From assembly GCF_945957355.1 (NCBI RefSeq), contig NZ_CAMFKM010000017.1:1-64000 (forward strand): a stretch of 64,000 nt of DNA, in the 5' to 3' direction. The notes beneath the pieces were generated by a model that was not told the origin of the DNA, searched no databases, and saw nothing but the letters and a program-made list of their open reading frames with translations. Position 1 is the first letter of the stretch. Each line of letters starts with the position of its first letter. This stretch comes from an uncultured Reyranella sp. (lineage in GTDB: Bacteria > Pseudomonadota > Alphaproteobacteria > Reyranellales > Reyranellaceae). The position numbers were made by a program, and so were the translations under genes. Positions 23,913 through 33,303 of the stretch are shown here, in pieces.

Positions 23913-24854
23913 TCAATTCTCCGGCGGCTCCATCATGCCCAGCACGAACGGATTGGGCACGCGCGAGAAGCCCTCCTCGCCCACCAGCACGTCGAGGCCG
24001 AGCGAGGCCAGATCGTCGGCCAGCGGTTCGAGGGCACGGGCCTTCTCGAGATAGAAGACCTTCGAATAGCCTTGGCAGCTCTCGCAGCATTCGGCGCGGA
24101 GATAGGCGGTGCCCGCCAGATTGCGGAACGAAATCTTGTCGGTACTGCCGCAGTGCACGCAGCGCACGCGCGTATAGCGCCACGACGTGGCGCACAGCGA
24201 ACAATGGAGGTGCCGGTGGCCGAACTTGGTGCCGCCGGGCGAGACCAGGCCCGCTACGGGCGGCGAGCCGCAGGTCGGACATTCGCCGCTTTCGGCCTCG
24301 CTGGCCAGGTCGTCGGCATCGAGCAACGCCGCCATCCGTGTCCAGGCAACCTGCAGGGCCGCCGTCACGAAGACGGCCTGGGCAGCTTCCCCGACTGCAA
24401 CATCTCCGCCGAGAAAGCGGTCGGCCAGCGATTCCAGTGAAGCCTGGTCCGCCTGCAGAAGCGTCTCCCGTGCCGCTCGTGCCGAGTCCGGCAGGACGTC
24501 GAGGTCGATCGTCTCCAGGATGCGGGTCAGCGCGACGCGCCAGCTTTCGTCACGGGACCAGATCGAGGGGTCGAGCGGCGCGCGCTGGACGAGCCGCGCC
24601 TTCATGATCTCGGCCGTACCGGGCAACGAGCCCGGTGGCAATCCCTCCAGTGCCTCGTGCTGCGCCGTCACCAGCGCCGCGATGAGGCGTAGGAAACCCT
24701 CGAGTTCGTGACCAGGCGCCAGCGCATTCAGGCGCGCCGCACGCAGCCGGAAAACCGTGGACAGGTCGGGCAGCCGAATGCGCGCGCCCTCGGCAGCGGC
24801 GCCGAGGATGTTTTCGCCGTAGGCAGACGCGGGATTTTCGGGGCCGGAACTCAG
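23913..24854 (-). CDS. fdhE: Formate dehydrogenase accessory protein FdhE
   Basis: 313 residues (309 in E. coli) if translation starts at CTG 24854. The C-terminal half has the rubredoxin-like metal sites of FdhE: C-P-T-C-G, C-S-L-C-A-T-S-W, C-V-H-C-G and C-C-E-S-C-Q-G-Y. FdhE is needed for assembly of respiratory formate dehydrogenases and binds the catalytic subunit. No ATG, GTG or TTG lies near the expected start. CTG overlaps the fdoI stop as CTGA, and AGGAAG is 10 bases upstream, so a rare CTG start with translational coupling is the best reading. Confidence 0.9.
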   Translation of the reverse strand: MSSGPENPASAYGENILGAAAEGARIRLPDLSTVFRLRAARLNALAPGHELEGFLRLIAALVTAQHEALEGLPPGSLPGTAEIMKARLVQRAPLDPSIWSRDESWRVALTRILETIDLDVLPDSARAARETLLQADQASLESLADRFLGGDVAVGEAAQAVFVTAALQVAWTRMAALLDADDLASEAESGECPTCGSPPVAGLVSPGGTKFGHRHLHCSLCATSWRYTRVRCVHCGSTDKISFRNLAGTAYLRAECCESCQGYSKVFYLEKARALEPLADDLASLGLDVLVGEEGFSRVPNPFVLGMMEPPEN

Positions 24855-25480
24855 GACTTGCCGACTTCCTGGCGGAACCACTTGCGATGATGCTTCCACG
24901 CCCAGCCGCCGCTGACGGAGCCCCGGGTCATGGCGCTCAGCGTGCCCTTGACCCAGATGGCGGCATAGACGTGCACGATCCAGATCAGGATGGCGCCGAT
25001 GGCGCACAGCGCGTGGATCACCGCCGAGAGGCGCTTCTGGTCGATCGTCGTGTAGGACGCGAAGTAGGTGTCCCACAGCACGAAGCCGCTGCCGAGCAGC
25101 AGGAGGATCAGGATCGACTGGCCCCAGAAGACCAGCTTCTGGCCGGCATTGTACTTGCCGATCTCGGGCAGTCCGTCCTCCTTGTCGTTGATCACCGACC
25201 CGAGGTTCTTCATCCAGACCGTGTCGTCACGGTTCCAGAAATTGAGCGTGAAGAAGCGGAGGAACAGGCCGAGGAAGCTGATGGCCAGGACGACGCCGAT
25301 CCACGGATGGATGATGCGGGTCATCTGCCCGCCGCCGAACAGATAGGTGAGGAAGAAAAGCGAGGGGTGGAACAACGCCAGGCCACTCAGCGCCAGCAGG
25401 ATCAGTGACAGCGCCGTGATCCAGTGATTGATGCGGGCGGCCGTCGTGTAGCGACTTACCGGCTTGGCATGCGCACTCAT
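24851..25480 (-). CDS. fdoI: Formate dehydrogenase cytochrome b556 (gamma) subunit
   Basis: 209 residues with four membrane helices. Haem-ligand histidines are visible in R-I-N-H-W-I (helix 1), I-I-H-P-W-I-G (helix 2) and V-I-H-A-L-C / V-H-V-Y-A-A (helix 4). It takes electrons from the beta subunit and reduces quinone at the cytoplasmic membrane. It overlaps fdoH by 4 bases and fdhE by 4 bases. Confidence 0.93.
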   Translation of the reverse strand: MSAHAKPVSRYTTAARINHWITALSLILLALSGLALFHPSLFFLTYLFGGGQMTRIIHPWIGVVLAISFLGLFLRFFTLNFWNRDDTVWMKNLGSVINDKEDGLPEIGKYNAGQKLVFWGQSILILLLLGSGFVLWDTYFASYTTIDQKRLSAVIHALCAIGAILIWIVHVYAAIWVKGTLSAMTRGSVSGGWAWKHHRKWFRQEVGKS

Positions 25481-26382
25481 ACCTTCTCACTCCCGGCCAG
25501 TTCGGCCGCCTTCTCCTCGTCATGTTCGGAGACCTTGTTCGGCCCCCTGGTGACGTAGTGCATGAGGCCGAAGGCGCCGGCGAAGGCGATGGCCGCCAGC
25601 GACAGCGGCTTCATCACGCCCTTCCAGATGCCGACCAGCGGACTGATGTGCGGATTGTCGGGCAGGCCGGCATAGAGCGACGGCTTGTCGGCGTGCTGCA
25701 GCACGTACATGACATGCGTGCCGTTCACGCCCGGCGGATTGTAGAGCCCGGCGTTCTGGTAGCCACGCGACTTCAGGTCGGTGATGCGCTTGCCCGCATG
25801 GGCGATCATGTCTTCCTTGGTGCCGAAGTAGATCGCCTGGGTCGGGCAGGACTTGGCGCAAGCCGGTGCCTGGCCGACCACCACCCGGTCGGAACAGAGC
25901 GTGCACTTGTAGGCCTTGCTCGTGACCTGCGAGATGCGCGGGATGTTGAAGGGACAGCCCTTCACGCAGTAGCCGCAGCCGATGCAATTGTCCGAGATGA
26001 AGTCGACGATGCCATTGGTGTACTGGACGATGGCACCCGGCGCCGGGCAGGCCTTCAGGCAGCCCGGATCGTCGCAGTGCATGCAGCCATCCTTGCGGAT
26101 CAGCCATTCCAGATCGTCGCCATGCTCGTATTCCGTGTAGCGCATCACGGTCCACGAGGCCGTCGTGAGATCGGTCGGATTGTTGTAGGTGCCGTCGGTA
26201 TAGCCGATCGGCTGGTCGAGCTGGTTCCATTCCAGGCACGCGGTCTGGCAGGCCTTGCAGCCGATGCACTTGCTGACGTCGATCAGCTTGGCGACCGGGA
26301 CCGCGGCTTTCGCGCCGGCGGCCGGCGGCGGGACGCTGGAGGCGGACCGGCGGCGGAGGTCGAGGGCTTGCATCACTGACAT
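25477..26382 (-). CDS. fdoH: Formate dehydrogenase iron-sulphur (beta) subunit
   Basis: 301 residues. Four ferredoxin-type clusters are indicated: C-I-G-C-K-A-C-Q-T-A-C, C-M-H-C-D-D-P-G-C-L-K-A-C, C-I-G-C-G-Y-C-V-K-G-C and C-T-L-C-S-D-R. A membrane helix near residues 253-275 anchors it with the active site facing the periplasm. It relays electrons from FdoG to FdoI. It lies 14 bases after fdoG. Confidence 0.95.
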   Translation of the reverse strand: MSVMQALDLRRRSASSVPPPAAGAKAAVPVAKLIDVSKCIGCKACQTACLEWNQLDQPIGYTDGTYNNPTDLTTASWTVMRYTEYEHGDDLEWLIRKDGCMHCDDPGCLKACPAPGAIVQYTNGIVDFISDNCIGCGYCVKGCPFNIPRISQVTSKAYKCTLCSDRVVVGQAPACAKSCPTQAIYFGTKEDMIAHAGKRITDLKSRGYQNAGLYNPPGVNGTHVMYVLQHADKPSLYAGLPDNPHISPLVGIWKGVMKPLSLAAIAFAGAFGLMHYVTRGPNKVSEHDEEKAAELAGSEKV

Positions 26383-26396
26383 CTCACCCTCCCCGA

Positions 26397-29300
26397 TCAG
26401 GCCACGGCCGGCTGCGAAGCCGGCGGAGTGGTTTTCTTCACGTCCACCAGGAACGCCTTGAATTCGGGCGTATTGGTGCTGGCGTCGCCGACCGGCGGCG
26501 TCAGTGTGTTGAGCGGGTAAGACTTGCGGGCAAGGCCGACGAACCCGAAGTGGATCGGCAGGCCGATCACGTCACAGGGCTTGCCGTCGACCATGATCGG
26601 CCGGAAGCGTTTGGAGACGGAGGCCTTGGCCTTGATCATGCCGCGCTGGCTCGACACCTCGACCCAGTCGCCATTCTTGATGCCCTTCGCCTTGGCCAGC
26701 CGCTCGCCCATTTCGACGAACATTTCCGGCTGGACGACGGCATTGTCGTGCACGTTCTTGGTCCAGTAGTGGAAGTGCTCGGCGAGGCGATAGGAGGTCG
26801 CCACGATCGGGAACTTGTCGGGCGTGCCGAACGACTTCGCGTCGGCCGCGAACACCCGCACCACCGGATTGGTGGTGACCTTCGGATGCAGCGGATTGAC
26901 GATGTAGGCGTCCATCGGCTCGTAGTGCTCGGGGAACGGCCCGTCCCCCATGGCGGTGCGGCTGAACAGCCTCGCCGTGCCCTCCTGGTTCATGATGAAC
27001 GGACCGACCGCCTTGTCCGGCGCGACGGTCGGGGCGTAATCCGGCACGTCGCCACCGACCCAGCGTGAACCGTTCCAGGTGATGTACTTCTTGCGCTCGC
27101 TCCACGCCTTGCCGGCAGGATCGGCGGAGGCGCGATTGTAGAGGATGCGCCGGTTGGCCGGCCACGAGAAGCCCCAGTTGGGATGGATGCCGAGACCCGT
27201 GGGATCGCTGGCATCGCGCCGCATCGCCATGTTCCCAGCCTCGGTATAGACGCCGGTATAGATCCAGCAGCCACCCGAAGTCTTGCCATCGTCGCGCATC
27301 ACCGCGAAGCTTGGCAACAGCTGCCCGGCTTTCAGCATCACCTTGGTGGGATCGGCCGGGTCCGGCAGATCCTCGAGGGCATAGCCGTTGAGCTCCTTCA
27401 GGAGTTCGACCGGTTCGGGATGGGCCGGCTTGGCATAGGCCCAGCTGGTATTGACGATGGCATCGGGGAAAGCACCGCCGTCCTTCTTGTAGAGAGCCCT
27501 GAGGCGGCTGTGCAGGTCGGCAATGACCTCGATGTCGCCCCGCGACTCGCCCGGCCCATCCACCGCCTTCCAGTGCCACTGAATGAGGCGGCTCGAATTG
27601 GTGTAGCTGCCCTCGTCCTCTGCATAGGCCGTGGCCGGAAGCTGGAACACCTCGGTCTGGATCGCCTTCGGATCGGCGTCGTTGAACTCGCCGTGGTTCT
27701 CCCAGAACCGCGCGGTTTCCGTCTGCAGCGGATCGATCACGACCAGCCACTTGAGCTTGCTCAGCCCGCGATGGATCTTGTGCTTGTTCGGGGCCGCCAT
27801 CATGACGTTGAGGCCCTGGCAGAACAGGCCGTTCATCTGCCCGCCGGCCATCATGTCGATGATCTTCAACACGTCGTAAGCCGTGTCGAACTTCGGCAGA
27901 TAGTCGTAGGCCCAGTCGTTGTCCTTCGTGGCAGCGTCTCCGAACAGGGCCTTCTGCTGGCTGACGAAGAACTTCCCGTAGTTCTGCCAGAAGCTGGTCT
28001 GACCCGGTCGGATAGGCTTGAAAGCTCGCGCCTTCATGTAGTCGGCGAAGGTGGCCTCCTTCTCCGACGGCAGCACCAGGTAGCCCGGCGTCGAAGTCGA
28101 CAGCAGGGCAAGGTCGGTGATGCCCTGCACGTTGGAATGGCCACGCAGGGCGTTCACGCCGCCGCCGGGGACGCCCATGTTGCCCAGCAGGAGCTGGATC
28201 ATCGCCATGCTGCGGATGTTCTGGGCGCCGGTCGTGTGCTGGGTCCATCCCAGCGCATACAGCGACGTCATCGAGCGCTCGCCGTTGGCCGTCGTCGCGA
28301 TCAGCTCGCAGACCTTCAGGAACTTGTCCTTGGGCGTACCGCAGATGCGTTCGACCATCTCGGGCGTGTAGCGCTCGACATGAGCCTTCAGAAGGTTGAG
28401 GGCGCAACGTGGATTCTGGAGGGTCTCGTCTACCTTCGCCATGCCCTGTTCGTCGAATTCGTAGTCCCAGGTCGAGCGATCGACGTAGTTTTTCTTCGCC
28501 GCGTCATAGCCCGTGAACAGCCCGTCCTCGAACTTGAAGCCTTCCTTCACGATGTACGACGCGTTCGTGTAGGCCTTGACGTATTCCTGGTGGATCTTGC
28601 CGTTGCCCAGCAGGTACCGCATGACGCCGGACAGGAAGGCGATGTCGGTCCCCGGCCGGATCGGCGCATAGAGATCCGAGACTGCGGCCGAACGCGTGAA
28701 TCGCGGATCGACCACGATCAGCTTGGCGCCGTTGTTGGCCTTGGCCTCGGTCACCCACTTGAAGCCGCAGGGATGGGCCTCGGCGGCATTGCCGCCCATG
28801 ATCAGGACGACATCGGCGTTCTTGATGTCGTTCCACGAGTTCGTCATCGCACCGCGGCCGAAGGTCGGGGCCAAACTGGCCACCGTCGGACCGTGTCAAA
28901 TTCGTGCTTGATTCTCCAAGGCCAGAATGCCCATCGAGCGCATGGCCTTGTAGGTCAGGTAGCCTGCTTCGTTGCTGCACGAGGAGCCCGCGAGGAAGCC
29001 GGCACTGGTCCAGCGGTTGACCGTGACGCCGTCGCGGTTCTTCACCACGAAATTCCTGTCGCGATCCTCCTTGGCAAGCTTGGCGATGCGCTCCATCGCG
29101 AAGTCCCAGGTCACGCGCTCGAACTTGTCGGAGCCCGGCTTGCGATGCATCGGGTACTGGAGGCGGTTCGGGCTGTTCGCGAACCCGAGTGACGCCGCCC
29201 CGCGCGCGCAGAGCGTGCCGCGGTTGATGGGATTGTCGGAGTCGCCCTCGATGTGGACGACCTTGGCCTTGCCGTCCTTGGTTCCGTCGGCCGACGAGTA

Positions 29301-29489
29301 GATGAGCACGCCACAGGCGACTGCGCAGTAGGGGCAGGTATTGCGGGTCTCGGTCGCCTTTTCGAGGCGGAAGGGCCGCACGCCGGCGGCAAGACCTTCG
29401 CCTGCGCCCATGAAACCCAAGGCACCCACGGAAGAGGCGGCGAGGCCGGCAGCGCTCACCTTCATGAATTGCCGACGCGTGACGGCCAT
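26397..29489 (-). CDS. fdoG: Selenocysteine-containing formate dehydrogenase alpha subunit (UGA read-through)
   Basis: 1030 residues when the in-frame TGA at 28898-28896 (codon 198) is read as selenocysteine; E. coli FdnG/FdoG have Sec196 in the same place. The flanks N-Q-A-R-I-U-H-G-P-T-V-A-S-L-A-P match the E. coli enzymes almost exactly. A Tat signal (T-R-R-Q-F-M-K) starts the protein. One 4Fe-4S cluster is bound by Cys52, Cys55, Cys59 and Cys94. The mature enzyme oxidises formate in the periplasm at a Mo-bisMGD centre. ATG 29489 has GGAG 8 bases upstream; ATG 29501 is less likely. Read naively, it would be annotated as two genes or a pseudogene. Confidence 0.97.
28867..28884 (-). promoter_or_regulatory. 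bSECIS-like hairpin directly after the Sec UGA
   Basis: On the coding strand, 11 bases after the TGA, the sequence folds as GG, a bulged U, GGCC, loop AGUUU, GGCC, CC. This matches the layout of E. coli fdnG and fdhF bSECIS elements: a short stem with a bulged U and a G-U in the apical loop, which SelB's last winged helix contacts. The position between codons 202 and 208 is right for a bacterial element. Confidence 0.8.
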
Positions 29490-29659
29490 GTTCAGCTCCA
29501 TCCCAAGAGACGCACGCGAGGCAGTTGACCGCCTCTTTTCCTCATTGCGTCCCGTATAGTGAAACTCGGCAGCGGCCGTGAATCAACAAGTATTTAGGGT
29601 ATAACCAAAACTTGAGGGCCTACCCTCGCGTGCAGGCGCCGAGAGGAGCTCCACTCCCC
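29490..29659 (-). promoter_or_regulatory. Leader and presumed promoter region of the fdo operon
   Basis: About 160 bases precede fdoG. The stretch 29540-29620 is richer in A/T than its surroundings and contains TATA-like tracts (CTATAC, TTATACC on the coding strand). I cannot settle a -35/-10 pair, and I see no clear -24/-12 sigma-54 promoter. The upstream gene on the same strand ends at 29660, so a promoter here is expected from layout. Confidence 0.35.
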
Positions 29660-30901
29660 TCAGGGCTTGCGCTGGAACCCCCAGGTCTGCGCCAGGATCT
29701 CGCCCATCCGGGCTGCAATGATCCGGTTGCCGAGGCTCTCGTTGGCGGCATCCCGGGCGTAGTGGATGTGATCGGCGTAGATCGTCGCCTTCTCCCCGGC
29801 AAAGATCTGAGTGAGGTCATAGACGGGGGCGCCGCCGTCGCGCAGGGTCATGAGCCCCGCGACGATGTTCTTGTAGATGTCGCGATAGGAGAGGTCGCCC
29901 ACGACGCGCTTCTCCTCCTCGGTGAGTTCCTTGCCGATCGCCGGCGCCGGCTGGATGAAGTAGGCCGACTTCACGTTGTTGTCGCGCGCGACCGCGAACG
30001 TGGCCCTCACGTACTTCTTGTAGAGCTCCAGCTGGACGTCGAAGGCGAGCTTATGGTTCCGCTGAATGTCCTCCGGCAGGTGGAAGATGCTGTTCAGCGT
30101 CGTCTTCTTCGTCGACTTGAAGATGTCCTTGCCCTTGGCGGCCTGTTCGATCCCCCGCACCACCATGTAGGCGGCGTGCGAATGGCCGAGGACCGGATTC
30201 AGCGCCAGAGTGCCCGCAATGCGGCCCATCACCCAGCCGATCGCCGCGTCGCCGAAATTCTCGTCGGCCACGAAGGGATTGACGTCGAGGAAGTTGCTGA
30301 GGGGGCGCTCCAGCCGTTCGCTGAAGCCCGGCCAGAAGAAATAGTGCTCGTTGAATCCGCCGAGGACGGCGACCGCATCGACCGACGTGGCATAGAGAGC
30401 GAAGAGAATGAACGGCTGCGGCTCCTTCCAGGCGCCGTCGCCGCCGTTCAGGACCAGGAACGGCTTGCCGTTCGGGCTGATGTACTTCTTGTTGAGTTCT
30501 TCCTCGAGATAGCGCGGGGCGGGCGGCGCCGCATTCTGCCCGAGCTGCGACGCCACGGAGCCGCCGGTCAGCATCACGACATATCGGTCGGTGGGCTTGA
30601 GGACCGGATAATCCGGCCCGAATAGACCGACATTGTTGACCCACGGCATGCCGCAGGGCGGGTTGGCGTGGTGCACGAAGCCGACATAGGGATGCGGAAA
30701 GAGTGTGTCGACGTAGCGGCACGCCGTCCCCTTGGTCGCGTCGCGCACATAGGTGTTCTGCGTGCGCTCGAACAGCTCCGTCGCCGGCGTATAGCGGCCG
30801 TCTTCAAGATACATCCAGGCGATCGCCGTGACTTCCAGAGCGGCGAGCGAGAGGACAACTCCGAAAAAGATGGAAATCCAGCCGAAGATGCGCTGCTTCA
30901 T
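29660..30901 (-). CDS. Membrane-anchored SGNH/GDSL-like hydrolase
   Basis: 413 residues. One N-terminal membrane helix (about 7-29) anchors a periplasmic domain. Blocks fitting SGNH hydrolases: V-M-L-T-G-G-S-V-A-S-Q near residue 110 (nucleophile Ser in G-G-S) and, near the C-terminus, Y-A-D-H-I-H-Y with the D-x-x-H of the triad. Such anchored proteins often act as esterases or O-acyl transferases on polysaccharides. It starts 11 bases after the molybdenum hydroxylase gene and is probably co-transcribed with it, though no functional link is evident. Confidence 0.7.
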   Translation of the reverse strand: MKQRIFGWISIFFGVVLSLAALEVTAIAWMYLEDGRYTPATELFERTQNTYVRDATKGTACRYVDTLFPHPYVGFVHHANPPCGMPWVNNVGLFGPDYPVLKPTDRYVVMLTGGSVASQLGQNAAPPAPRYLEEELNKKYISPNGKPFLVLNGGDGAWKEPQPFILFALYATSVDAVAVLGGFNEHYFFWPGFSERLERPLSNFLDVNPFVADENFGDAAIGWVMGRIAGTLALNPVLGHSHAAYMVVRGIEQAAKGKDIFKSTKKTTLNSIFHLPEDIQRNHKLAFDVQLELYKKYVRATFAVARDNNVKSAYFIQPAPAIGKELTEEEKRVVGDLSYRDIYKNIVAGLMTLRDGGAPVYDLTQIFAGEKATIYADHIHYARDAANESLGNRIIAARMGEILAQTWGFQRKP

Positions 30902-30912
30902 CTCCCCGCCCG

Positions 30913-33210
30913 TTACTTCCTCGTTTCCTGGATGGCGTGCCAGACGCGCTGCGGAGTCGCCGGCATCTGGATGTTGCGCACGCCGAGCGGCCACAGCGCG
31001 TCCATGATCGCGTTCATGACCGTGGGCGTCGAGCCGACCGTACCGGACTCGCCGACGCCCTTGGCGCCGATCGGATTGCTCTTGGCCGGCACCGTATCGT
31101 CGAGCTGGTTGTTGAAGGTCGGAAAGGTGCCGGCGCGCGGCATCGCGTAGTCCATGAAGGAGCCGGTCAGGAGCTGGCCGCTCTCGCGATCGTAGACGTT
31201 CTCCTCCAGCAGCGCCTGCCCGATGCCCTGGGCGCAGCCGCCGTGGATCTGCCCGAATACGATCGGACGGTGCAGCGGCTTGCCGACGTCGTCGACCGTC
31301 GTGTAGCGCTTGAGCTCGACCATACCGGTATCGGGGTCGATCTCGACCTCGCCGACGTGGGCGCCGTTGGGCCAGGCGATGCCGTCGACCGTGTTCACGT
31401 TCTCGATGAAGATGCGCTTGTCGGGCTGCTTCGCCGCCAGCTCGCCGAGGCCGATGCCGCGGTCGGTGCCGGTGATGGTGAACCGGCCGGCCGAATAGAC
31501 GATGTCGGCGGTGGCCGCCTCCAGCGCGTCGGCTGCCAGTTCCTTGCCCTTGTCGACCAGCTTCTCGCTGCCGGTCAGCACGGCCGAGCCGCCGATATAG
31601 GCCGAACGGGAGCCCATCGAGCCCACGCCGCCGACGCGGTCTGAATCGCCCATCGCGATCTCGATCTGAGAGGGGTCGATGCCGAGCAGCTCGGAGGCGA
31701 GCTGGGTGAAGCTGGTCTGCAGCCCCTGCCCCATGCCCTGCGTGCCCATCCAGATCACGACCTTGCCGTCCTCCTTGACCTCGTAGTGCGCCATCTCGTT
31801 CATCACGTTGGCCGAGGTCCATTCGACGTAGGAGGCGAGGCCGCGGCCGTACAGCTTGCCGCGCTTCTCGGCTTCCGCCTTGCGCGCTGCGAAGCCGTCC
31901 CAGTCGGCTGCCTCGAGTGTCTTCGTCAGGAAGAGGTTGAAGTCGCCGGAATCGTACTTCTCCCCCATCGCGGTCGTGTAGGGCATCTGCGACGGCTTGA
32001 CGAAGTTGCGCCGCCGGAGCTCCGCCGGATCCATGCCGATCTGGCGCGCCGCCGTGTCCATCATGCGCTCGAGGTTGAAGATGCACTCCGGGCGGCCGGC
32101 GCCGCGATAGGCACCGATCGTGGCGGTGTTGGTGATGACGCAGGTGATCCTGAGGTCGATCAGCGGGACATCGTAGGTACCGGTCGTCACCTTCGGGCCG
32201 ACGAACAGAGGGATAACCACGCCGCCACGCGACGGGTAGGCGCCGATATTGGCGAAGGCTTCCATGCGCAGCGCCAGGATCCTGCCGTCCTTGTCGAAGG
32301 CCATCGACGCCTTGTGGAACTGGTCGCGCCCCGCGGTCGTGGCGGCAAATTCCTCGCCACGCTCGGCGCGCCAGCGCACCGGGCGCTTCAGCACCTTGGC
32401 GGCCCAAACGGCCACGGCCTCGTCCGGCTGGATGCCGACCTTCATGCCGAATCCGCCGCCGATGTCGCGCACGACCACGCGCACCTTGTCCTTCGGCATC
32501 TTCAGGATGACGTCGCACAGCGTGTCGCGCGTCACGGACGGGTTCTGGCTGCCGATATGGACGATCAGCCGGTCGTTCTCCCATTCCGCCATGACCGCGC
32601 GCGGCTCCATGGCGTTCACGATCAGCCGCTGGTGCACGATGTCGAGGGACACGACGTGGGCGGCGCTCTTGAAGACCTCCTCGGCCTTGGCATGGTCGCC
32701 GAACTTGTTGTAGCCCGCGACGTTGCCGGGTGCCCCCTGCCAGACCTGCGGCGCGCCGGGCTTAAGCGCATCCTCGATCTCCGTGACCGCCGGCAGCTGC
32801 TCGTACTCGATGTCGACCAGTTCGACCGCGTCCTGAGCCTGCTCGCGCGTATCGGCCACGATCGCAACGACCGCCTCACCGACATAGCGCACCACCTCGT
32901 GGGCCAGCGACCGGCGCGGGGTCATCTCGGGCTTGGTGCCGTCGGCAGCCGGGAACATCGCCGGGAAGGCGAAATTGCCGACGCCGTCCTTTTCCATGTC
33001 GGCCCAGGTGTAGACCGCGACCACGCCCGGCGCCGCTTTGGCCGCTTCCGTGTCGATCTTCAGGATTTTTGCATGGGCATGCGGAGAACGGACGAGGACC
33101 ACATGCGCCTGGTTCGGACGCGAGAGGTTGTCGGTGAAGCCGCCCGTGCCGGTCAGAAGCCGGTCATCCTCGACACGCTTGATGTACTGAGCCTTGCCAA
33201 AAACCGCCAT
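30913..33210 (-). CDS. Xanthine dehydrogenase/CoxL-family molybdopterin subunit
   Basis: 765 residues, the length of a large subunit. Visible motifs: G-G-G-F-G-M-K near residue 250, A-Y-R-G-A-G-R-P-E, which is the form II CoxL-type loop (form I CO dehydrogenase has A-Y-R-C-S-F-R), G-Q-G in Q-G-M-G-Q-G-L, and the catalytic Glu in G-V-G-E-S-G. It binds Mo-MCD and hydroxylates an unknown aldehyde, heterocycle or acyl-CoA. The FAD (CoxM) and 2Fe-2S (CoxS) subunits that usually accompany it are not in the window. Confidence 0.88.
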   Translation of the reverse strand: MAVFGKAQYIKRVEDDRLLTGTGGFTDNLSRPNQAHVVLVRSPHAHAKILKIDTEAAKAAPGVVAVYTWADMEKDGVGNFAFPAMFPAADGTKPEMTPRRSLAHEVVRYVGEAVVAIVADTREQAQDAVELVDIEYEQLPAVTEIEDALKPGAPQVWQGAPGNVAGYNKFGDHAKAEEVFKSAAHVVSLDIVHQRLIVNAMEPRAVMAEWENDRLIVHIGSQNPSVTRDTLCDVILKMPKDKVRVVVRDIGGGFGMKVGIQPDEAVAVWAAKVLKRPVRWRAERGEEFAATTAGRDQFHKASMAFDKDGRILALRMEAFANIGAYPSRGGVVIPLFVGPKVTTGTYDVPLIDLRITCVITNTATIGAYRGAGRPECIFNLERMMDTAARQIGMDPAELRRRNFVKPSQMPYTTAMGEKYDSGDFNLFLTKTLEAADWDGFAARKAEAEKRGKLYGRGLASYVEWTSANVMNEMAHYEVKEDGKVVIWMGTQGMGQGLQTSFTQLASELLGIDPSQIEIAMGDSDRVGGVGSMGSRSAYIGGSAVLTGSEKLVDKGKELAADALEAATADIVYSAGRFTITGTDRGIGLGELAAKQPDKRIFIENVNTVDGIAWPNGAHVGEVEIDPDTGMVELKRYTTVDDVGKPLHRPIVFGQIHGGCAQGIGQALLEENVYDRESGQLLTGSFMDYAMPRAGTFPTFNNQLDDTVPAKSNPIGAKGVGESGTVGSTPTVMNAIMDALWPLGVRNIQMPATPQRVWHAIQETRK

Positions 33211-33303
33211 ACGCCACTCCCGCCGCGAAACCCATCCTGGATCGGCCGGACTATAGCGGCGAAGCGGCGGCCCACAAGTCAGCGCGACGGATCGCCCCGC
33301 GGA

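Noticed and set aside
27183..29192. Open frame of 669 codons antisense to fdoG
   Set aside because: Shadow of fdoG codon bias; composition and lack of homology argue against it.
26397..29501. fdoG as a pseudogene split by a stop codon
   Set aside because: The only interruption is TGA at the known Sec position, with conserved flanks, a bSECIS-like hairpin and the whole Sec machinery nearby.
29502..29659. Sigma-54 promoter for the fdo operon
   Set aside because: I searched for GG-N10-GC at the expected place and found no convincing match.
30902..32584. Upstream extension of the SGNH hydrolase frame
   Set aside because: This part is out-of-frame sequence of the molybdenum hydroxylase gene; the membrane anchor begins at 30901.
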